This document shows positions 20,281 through 24,700 of a stretch of 24,700 bases of DNA, one piece after another. The notes under the pieces were generated by a model. The model searched no databases and was not told the DNA's origin. It saw only the letters and a list, made by a program, of their open reading frames with translations. Position 1 is the first letter of the stretch; the number at the start of each line of letters is the position of its first letter. The position numbers were made by a program, and so were the translations under genes. Source of the DNA: a virus; IMG/VR virus record IMGVR_UViG_3300017989_006435, positions 1 to 24,700 of that record; one strand, 5' to 3'.

Positions 20281-20598
20281 ATGGATAATCTAGAAGCTAG
20301 AAGAGAGAATCTTAAAATTAGGCGCAAAGGAGCACAATTAGTAAGCGCCTATTGGAAAGCAGAAACTGAAGAAGAGAGGGAAGCTATTAAAGCAAAACAT
20401 GATGCATTATTTAAAGAAATAGACGATTTGGAAATCGCATGTTTTGGAACTCTCAATGGCATTCCAGTAAAAAGAGAAGTGGTTAAGGAAGGTCAAGAAA
20501 TATGGAAACCTGGCAAATTGTTTTACTCTGTATTGGTTCGTTCCTTATTGGCGGCGTTGGTGTTGGTTGGTATTTACTTTACACTTTCGGCAAGTTAG
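20281..20598 (+). CDS. Helical protein with C-terminal membrane anchor
   Basis: 105 residues from ATG 20281, AAGGA 8 bases upstream (GTG 20278 also possible). Residues 1-55 are charged helices (NLEARRENLKIRRKGAQLVS and onwards). A C-terminal hydrophobic segment (LFYSVLVRSLLAALVLVGIY) suggests tail anchoring. A second open frame with its own ribosome site (20502-20624) overlaps the membrane part. Confidence 0.6.
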   Translation: MDNLEARRENLKIRRKGAQLVSAYWKAETEEEREAIKAKHDALFKEIDDLEIACFGTLNGIPVKREVVKEGQEIWKPGKLFYSVLVRSLLAALVLVGIYFTLSAS

Positions 20599-20624
20599 CA
20601 GAACCAGTTGTTGGCGCTTTTTGA
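20502..20624 (+). CDS. Small glycine-rich membrane protein, overlapping frame
   Basis: 40 residues (METWQIVLLCIGSFLIGGVG...). AAGGAAGG lies 9 bases before the ATG. The single membrane segment has a GxxxGxG pattern typical of helix packing. It overlaps 97 bases of the preceding gene in another frame, and both frames encode a membrane helix. Confidence 0.45.
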   Translation: METWQIVLLCIGSFLIGGVGVGWYLLYTFGKLAEPVVGAF

Positions 20625-20630
20625 AAGCGC
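20614..20630 (+). other. 7-bp hairpin gcgcttt/aaagcgc
   Basis: 20614-20620 pairs with 20624-20630 around the loop ttg. No T-run follows. It lies at the end of the overlapping small gene and 15 bases before the next start, so it may affect translation. Confidence 0.35.
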
Positions 20631-20644
20631 TTTGGAGATGACCA

Positions 20645-20815
20645 ATGTGTTTATGTGGTTGTGAAGATAAACTGTTAGGAGATTACGAGAAATGGAAAAG
20701 AAGAAAAATGTTTGATAACCTTACACCAGTCGCTTGGTTTATTGTAGGAGTTATATTCGGTTCTGGTCTTACATTTCTTTTATTCCAAATCCTTAACGGA
20801 TGGAAAGGGTTTTAA
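20645..20815 (+). CDS. Small Cys-rich membrane protein
   Basis: 56 residues, GGAG 7 bases before the ATG. MCLCGCED at the start, a basic linker, then a membrane helix (AWFIVGVIFGSGLTFLLFQI). Function unknown. Confidence 0.5.
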   Translation: MCLCGCEDKLLGDYEKWKRRKMFDNLTPVAWFIVGVIFGSGLTFLLFQILNGWKGF

Positions 20816-20816
20816 A

Positions 20817-20932
20817 ATGGGTTGAGTTAATGGTTTTTTAACCGACCTACCTGAAGATTACATAGCAAAATATGGTGGGGACACCAATGGTGGTAACGAC
20901 TCTCGAAAGGTCGGGCGTGATTAAAGCGTAGC
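20817..20932 (+). pseudogene. Small ORF broken by TGA at codon 3
   Basis: ATG GGT TGA, then an open frame VNGFLTDLPEDYIAKYGGD that reads into tRNA-Ser(CGA) and stops at a TAA inside it. A single TGG to TGA change would explain it. AAAGGG lies 9 bases before the ATG. It could instead be chance open sequence. Confidence 0.3.
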
Positions 20933-20958
20933 AGGTTCGATTCCTGTCCCCACCGCCA
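20874..20958 (+). tRNA. tRNA-Ser(CGA)
   Basis: Acceptor ggtgggg/ccccacc, anticodon stem cgact/ggtcg with loop ctCGAaa, T-arm gcagg-ttcgatt-cctgt, discriminator G, CCA encoded. Short D-arm (acc/ggt) and a variable region almost identical to that of tRNA-Ser(TGA) at 12438, so the two are recent duplicates. Confidence 0.85.
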
Positions 20959-20968
20959 AGGAGAAATA

Positions 20969-21076
20969 ATGAATTTAGATACAATCTTTTCAATAGTCTG
21001 GGCAGTTGGATTTGTTATTTTCGTGTTAGTTCCGGATATCAAAAAAGAGGTAAAGAAATGGCGCTCATCCAAGTGA
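20969..21076 (+). CDS. Small single-pass membrane protein
   Basis: 35 residues (MNLDTIFSIVWAVGFVIFVL...), AAGGAG before the ATG. One membrane helix and a basic C-terminus. It overlaps the next start by 19 bases. Confidence 0.5.
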   Translation: MNLDTIFSIVWAVGFVIFVLVPDIKKEVKKWRSSK

Positions 21077-21378
21077 AATTGAAAATTGTTGTGTTGATGA
21101 CAGAAAATGATAGATCACCACATTATCGTTACCACTTTGTGAAACACGATAAATTTCTCTATCAACCAACACCAGGAATGGTATTGCTTTTAGATTCAGG
21201 TGAAGATTTTAGAATTGAAAGTTGTGTATACGATACTCAAAATGAAAGATTCATTCTTTCTCGATATTATTATGTTTCATATTATAACGATCATGATTCT
21301 GAGCATAATAAGATTAAAAAGCAGTTTGAAAAACTCGGTTGGAAACTGGTAGAGCCTGAGAAACAAACTGAAGTGTAA
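21058..21378 (+). CDS. Hypothetical protein
   Basis: 106 residues, GAGG 8 bases before the ATG. Beta-rich (LIQVKLKIVVLM, then FLYQPTPGMVLLLDSGEDFR) with many Tyr and His. No signal or membrane segment. Family not recognised. Followed by a promoter-like motif. Confidence 0.65.
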   Translation: MALIQVKLKIVVLMTENDRSPHYRYHFVKHDKFLYQPTPGMVLLLDSGEDFRIESCVYDTQNERFILSRYYYVSYYNDHDSEHNKIKKQFEKLGWKLVEPEKQTEV

Positions 21379-21392
21379 TAATCATTTCAAAC

Positions 21393-21423
21393 AAGAACAT
21401 ATAATAAATATAATTACGTATGT
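21393..21423 (+). promoter_or_regulatory. Putative promoter motif AAGAACATATAATAAAT
   Basis: AAGAACATATAATAAATA followed by ACGTATG is a near copy of 1468-1493. It lies 11-41 bases before the ATG at 21434. Confidence 0.4.
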
Positions 21424-21433
21424 GGAGGTAGTA

Positions 21434-21559
21434 ATGCAATCGTTAAAACCGCGATCACCGAGATGGTTTTATGAGAACGCCTGCGCACATACCGGTTATA
21501 TGGTTCCAGCAACAGATAGTATTGATGAACCAACAACCCACGAAGGAAGCACATCATAA
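21434..21559 (+). CDS. Small hypothetical protein
   Basis: 41 residues (MQSLKPRSPRWFYENACAHT...) with a perfect GGAGG 6 bases before the ATG and a promoter-like motif upstream. Basic and Pro-rich start, acidic end. Its own promoter and strong ribosome site suggest it is really expressed. Confidence 0.5.
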   Translation: MQSLKPRSPRWFYENACAHTGYMVPATDSIDEPTTHEGSTS

Positions 21560-21569
21560 CACGTTTTTG

Positions 21570-21593
21570 ACTTCCTTCTGGTAAGAGGGAAGT
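21570..21593 (+). other. 10-bp hairpin acttccttct/agagggaagt
   Basis: 21570-21579 pairs with 21584-21593 (one G-U), loop ggta. No T-run follows on either strand. It lies between the small gene at 21434 and tRNA-Asp. Possibly an RNA stability element. Confidence 0.4.
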
Positions 21594-21635
21594 AGAAAAC
21601 TCCCCTCCTTATCAAGTAATCCTAATATTCAAAAT

Positions 21636-21711
21636 GCCCGTATAGTGACAATGGCTAACACGTTGGATTGTCGATCCAAAAATAGGGATTCGAATTCCCT
21701 TACGGGCGCCA
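21636..21711 (+). tRNA. tRNA-Asp(GTC)
   Basis: Acceptor gcccgta/tacgggc, anticodon stem ttgga/tccaa with loop ttGTCga, T-arm aggga-ttcgaat-tccct, discriminator G, CCA encoded. Confidence 0.92.
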
Positions 21712-21748
21712 TTTCTGTAATACGATTCCATGAAGGATCGCCATTTTT

Positions 21749-21770
21749 ATATAGAACAAATATAAAAAGG
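21749..21770 (+). promoter_or_regulatory. Putative promoter motif TATAGAACAAATATAAAAAGG
   Basis: Shares AGAACAAAT with the motifs at 1468 and 8772. It lies 11-32 bases before the start of the frameshifted endonuclease gene. Confidence 0.35.
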
Positions 21771-21780
21771 CGGAGAAATT

Positions 21781-22699
21781 ATGGAATTATGTGATTATGG
21801 TTGTGGTCAAGAAGCTAAATACTTTTTCAAAAATGGAAAAAATTGTTGTTCTAAAAATCATGGAAGCTGTCCAAATAGAAAAAAGAGTATTTATAACAGA
21901 GATGAATGTGAAGGATTTAAAAAAATAAAATGTAGTTATTGTGACAAAACGCTTCTGAGAAGCAATATTCAAATACATGAGAATAGTTGTCGATTCAATC
22001 CCGTCAATAAGAAGTATTGTTTGAATTGTGGAAAATTGATAACAAGTATTGATGCAAAGAAGTTTTGTTCGAGAAGTTGTTCTGCATCATATACTACAAA
22101 GGGAAGAAAACATTCACGAAAAACAAAAAAGAAAATATCAAAATCAGTAACAGAAACAACTGAAAAAATATTATCTTTAAGAACCCCTATAATTAATTGT
22201 TCAACAACCATGTCCAATTTGTGGAGAAATAATAGAACATGAAACATTTAATCCGAATTTTTATCCCAGACAATCTTGTTCGAAAAAATGTCTGAGTAAG
22301 TTATTATCCATAAAATCTATTGAAAGTGGGTGTGGTGGTTATAGGGAAAATGCGACACGAGGAAAATCTGGGTGGTATAAAGGATTCTTTTGTGCTAGTA
22401 GTTATGAATTGATCTTTGTAGCATATCATCTAGAAATTGGTTCCAATATATCTCCTTGTAAGTTGAAAATTCCATATATTTATAAAAATAAAAAACATCA
22501 TTATCATCCTGATTTTATGATTGATGGAAAGATATATGAAACAAAAAACTATCATTCAGAAATTGTTGATATAAAAACACAAGCGGCTAAAGATTCCGGT
22601 TATGAAATTGATGTTTTATATTTTGAAGAACTTGAACCCATGTTGGAATATTTAACAGCTAAACTTAAAATAGAAGATATATTAGAACTATATGAATAG
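21781..22699 (+). pseudogene. Frameshifted Vsr-like homing endonuclease
   Basis: GGCGGAG precedes the ATG. Frame 1 (21781-22242) gives three Cys clusters (CDYGCG...CC, CSYCDKTL...H...C, CLNCGKL...CSRSC). A second frame, open from 22193 to 22699, continues with QPCPICGEIIEHETF and the nuclease core SSYELIFVAYHLE, HHYHPDFMIDGKIYETKNYH. Together they match the layout of 9543-10361. A one-base indel near 22193-22207 splits them. The usual E-V-K is E-T-K-N here. Decayed gene or sequencing error; programmed shift is less likely. Confidence 0.7.
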
Positions 22700-22767
22700 A
22701 AAGGTAAGTTATGTTCAGATATAAAATTTGGGACTCATGGTCAGTCACTCAAACAGGAGGAAACACC

Positions 22768-23295
22768 ATGAGTAAGAAAACAAAAGATCAAGCACGCAAG
22801 TCAGATCCAAACGATGGACTCGTAGCTTTTGATCGTTTTGATGACATCTTTGCATCAATGGATAGTTTTTTCGAGACCGTTGGTGATGCATTTGGAAGCA
22901 TCTTCGATGAAGGGTGGGCAACACCGCCAGTCAGTAAAAGAATGTTTAACCGTATGCAACCAAAGACGTCCCTACCAAAAGGGAACATTCGAGAAACTGA
23001 TACCAAGTATATTGCTGAATTTGCACTTGCTGGTTTCTCAAAGGATGACATCAGTGTTGAGCTCAAGGATAATGTATTATTCTTGCAGGCAACAAAAGAC
23101 GATCAAATAGAAGAGAAGGGAAGATATCTCATGCAAGAGGTTGCTAAAAGAACCTTTAAACGTGTTATCAAATTCCCTGAGAAAATCAACACTGACGCTG
23201 TCACCGCATCATTCGAGAACGGCATCTTGACGCTTATCCTTGAGAAAGAGAAAGTTGAGCCAGCGGATGACGTATTACAAATTGACATCAATTAA
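22768..23295 (+). CDS. Small heat shock protein, Hsp20/alpha-crystallin
   Basis: 175 residues from ATG 22768, with AGGAGG 6-7 bases upstream (an in-frame ATG at 22711 also has a weak site). The N-terminal ~65 residues are a variable arm. The alpha-crystallin domain (about 72-165) has IRETDTKYIAEFALAGFSKD, KRTFKRVIKFPEKI, and the consensus GILTLILEK (152-160). No clear I-x-I tail besides QIDIN. It holds unfolded proteins without ATP. Phage copies are known in large phages and may protect virion or host proteins. Confidence 0.9.
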   Translation: MSKKTKDQARKSDPNDGLVAFDRFDDIFASMDSFFETVGDAFGSIFDEGWATPPVSKRMFNRMQPKTSLPKGNIRETDTKYIAEFALAGFSKDDISVELKDNVLFLQATKDDQIEEKGRYLMQEVAKRTFKRVIKFPEKINTDAVTASFENGILTLILEKEKVEPADDVLQIDIN

Positions 23296-23323
23296 CATCT
23301 AATCTGATCTGACCGTGGGTCCC

Positions 23324-23467
23324 ATGTTTAAATTACTTGAGTTGTATTACTGGAAGTTGATGCGGTTATGGTGGCTAGCAATTAGAAATACAATGGTTGC
23401 TGGTATTAATCCGGAAATGTTTTTATGGCTGTTAGTTTTAATAGCTTTTGCTTTATCAATGAGGTGA
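23324..23467 (+). CDS. Small membrane protein ending inside a tRNA
   Basis: 47 residues (MFKLLELYYWKLMRLWWLAI...), Trp-rich first half and a membrane helix (MFLWLLVLIAFALSM) at the end. The ribosome site is weak (GTGGG). The TGA stop (23465-23467) lies inside tRNA-Ser(GCT). Confidence 0.45.
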   Translation: MFKLLELYYWKLMRLWWLAIRNTMVAGINPEMFLWLLVLIAFALSMR

Positions 23468-23551
23468 GGTGGCCGAGTCGGTAAAGGCGTCAGTTTGCTA
23501 AACTGATTGAGTTAACAGCTCTTGCAGGTTCAAATCCTGTCCTCACCGCCA
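23463..23551 (+). tRNA. tRNA-Ser(GCT)
   Basis: Acceptor ggtgagg/cctcacc, anticodon stem tcagt/actga with loop ttGCTaa, long variable arm, T-arm gcagg-ttcaaat-cctgt, discriminator G, CCA encoded. Reads AGC/AGU. Confidence 0.92.
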
Positions 23552-23566
23552 TAGAAAGGATTTCAT

Positions 23567-23755
23567 ATGAGATTTAGAGATCCGTGTAAATGGTGTATTG
23601 TCTCACCAACCTGTCGAGAAGGTTGTGATGAAAATAAAGAATATCACAATACTATAAAGAAGATTTGGATGGCTACAGGAGATAAATTTATTAGAGGACT
23701 CCCAGTTATTTGTCTGTCTATTATCTGGATCATAGAATGGAAATGGGGGTGGTAA
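23567..23755 (+). CDS. Small Cys-rich membrane protein
   Basis: 62 residues, GAAAGGA before the ATG. PCKWCIVSPTCREGC has the four-Cys pattern also seen at 10459-10671. The C-terminus (LPVICLSIIWIIEWKWGW) is a membrane segment. It is placed just after a tRNA. Confidence 0.55.
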   Translation: MRFRDPCKWCIVSPTCREGCDENKEYHNTIKKIWMATGDKFIRGLPVICLSIIWIIEWKWGW

Positions 23756-23768
23756 GGAGAACTGGCGA

Positions 23769-24473
23769 ATGAGTAAAAAATATGGAATGGAAGTGAATGA
23801 TGAAACATTTTGGTTAAGGTCGATGTATTTGTGGGATGGAAAGTCAGTTGAGCTTGATGAAATTCAATCTCGTAACATTAAGTTCGATGTTAAAGACACG
23901 AAAGGAAAAAGAACATTCACTGTTCCGATTGGTACAGTACATGGTATTGTTATACAAGTTCTTGATGCTCTTGGACACATGGACGGTTGTGAAGAGTTCT
24001 TAGAGAGCAGTCTTACTGTGGACCCTTATCATGACTGGAACCATAAAATTGAGCTGACTTTCAAATACGACAAGCCGAAACCAAAACCAACAAATTGGTG
24101 CATTTTTGAAAAGCTCAATAGCTGGGCAATATGTGAAATTTCTCATAAAAAACTTGACGGAAAACAATGGTGTCGGTTTAGTAAATACATTGCTGACAAG
24201 AAACAAGTGGTTGTCTCAACTACCATTCAAGAAAAAGTTACAATGGGTATGGGGAAGGAACAACGTTCTTGGGCGAGTGACAAAAAAATTGAATTGACAA
24301 TACCTGTCAAGAATGTTCATCAGGTCAAAAGACAATGTCCTATTTGTCGAGGTAGTGGACGCGTGTTTGCTTTACGACAATTCTTTGATTGTGGTGAATG
24401 TAGTGGCTCAGGTCGAGTCATTGTCAAACCAAAAGACTATTACAAAAAAGTTACGGCTGAGGTAAAATCATGA
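23769..24473 (+). CDS. Protein with DnaJ-type CxxCxGxG zinc motif
   Basis: 234 residues, AAGGAG upstream. The first ~185 residues are an unrecognised beta-rich region. Residues 190-216 hold C190-PIC-RGSG and C208-GEC-SGSG, a pair of CxxCxGxG repeats as in the DnaJ zinc domain (which has four). There is no J-domain (HPD). It may bind unfolded chains or RNA. It lies near the Hsp20 gene, which may be coincidence. The stop overlaps the next start by ATGA. Confidence 0.65.
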   Translation: MSKKYGMEVNDETFWLRSMYLWDGKSVELDEIQSRNIKFDVKDTKGKRTFTVPIGTVHGIVIQVLDALGHMDGCEEFLESSLTVDPYHDWNHKIELTFKYDKPKPKPTNWCIFEKLNSWAICEISHKKLDGKQWCRFSKYIADKKQVVVSTTIQEKVTMGMGKEQRSWASDKKIELTIPVKNVHQVKRQCPICRGSGRVFALRQFFDCGECSGSGRVIVKPKDYYKKVTAEVKS

Positions 24474-24700
24474 GAAAAATGTCAGACCTTGTAAAGGATA
24501 AAAAGTGGCAGGCAGTCAGAAAAAAGTTACTCGGTCAATGGAGTAAAAAACCCGAATGGTGCTGCACTCAACTAAAAAAATATCTTGGTCCTATACATAA
24601 AACAAGTAATGACAAGATCAAGATAACAATGAACTACTTAACCGGGTCTGGTTTTAGAACTGGTAAAATTAAACATCCTTGCATTACAAAGTTAAGATTA
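24470..24700 (+). CDS. Partial hypothetical protein, runs off the window
   Basis: At least 77 residues (MRKMSDLVKDKKWQAVRKKL...), open to the window end. Basic and Lys-rich with WCCTQLKKYLG. No ribosome site other than AGGTAAAATC; translation is probably coupled to the previous stop. No family recognised. Confidence 0.6.
   Translation, partial: MRKMSDLVKDKKWQAVRKKLLGQWSKKPEWCCTQLKKYLGPIHKTSNDKIKITMNYLTGSGFRTGKIKHPCITKLRL

Noticed and set aside
22711-22767. Earlier start for Hsp20
   Set aside because: AGGAGG sits ideally before ATG 22768; the extra 19 residues look unlike Hsp20. Not fully excluded.

Overview
The window looks like part of the accessory and tRNA-rich region of a large tailed-phage genome (Caudoviricetes, possibly jumbo-sized). 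The evidence is dense small genes with four-base or one-base start/stop overlaps (ATGA, TAATG), 13 tRNA genes and a tmRNA scattered between coding genes, eight free-standing homing endonuclease genes (one frameshifted), nucleotide-metabolism enzymes typical of phages, and many unknown proteins under 100 residues. No structural, replication or packaging gene is visible. The DNA is AT-rich. A small PxxKW-type cysteine-rich protein (19265-19462) hints at a Desulfobacterota-like host, but this is weak evidence.

Layout. 1-1342: two leftward genes with an intrinsic terminator between them. 1343-1513: divergent control region. 1514-6790: rightward nucleotide-metabolism operon with a QueC-like enzyme lacking its zinc cysteines, MazG-type pyrophosphohydrolase, dCMP deaminase, DUF5664-type dATP/dGTP diphosphohydrolase and a nucleoside deoxyribosyltransferase-like protein, with membrane proteins, a YkgJ-type Cys cluster protein and an HNH homing endonuclease between them. 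6901-8765: an unknown protein, a zinc-finger/NADAR protein (possible ADP-ribose removal) and two small proteins. 8805-13033: tRNA-Trp, Met, Asn, Gln, Ser(UGA) and Ser(GGA), interleaved with homing endonucleases, small proteins and two structured RNAs. 13049-14765: a HAD nucleotidase and a phage-encoded metacaspase. 14767-15644: an HNH gene followed by a complete tmRNA (tag ADDYHQAVQLAA). 15674-18974: an HTH protein, tRNA-Leu(GAG), (UAA) and (UAG), and two HNH genes. 18979-19250: a gene-free control region of four tandem hairpins built from 14-17 bp palindromic cores. 19265-24700: Cys-rich proteins, a lipoprotein, tRNA-Leu(CAA), Ser(CGA), Asp and Ser(GCU), small membrane proteins, a frameshifted endonuclease gene, Hsp20 and a DnaJ-type zinc-finger protein.

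How it may work together. The tRNAs cover all six Leu and all six Ser codons. Several coding genes end inside the next tRNA, so RNase P cleavage would remove the stop codon from the mRNA. A phage-borne tmRNA would be the matching rescue device. This link is inference, but the overlaps are directly visible. The palindrome array at 18979-19250 and the metacaspase are the other most unusual elements.
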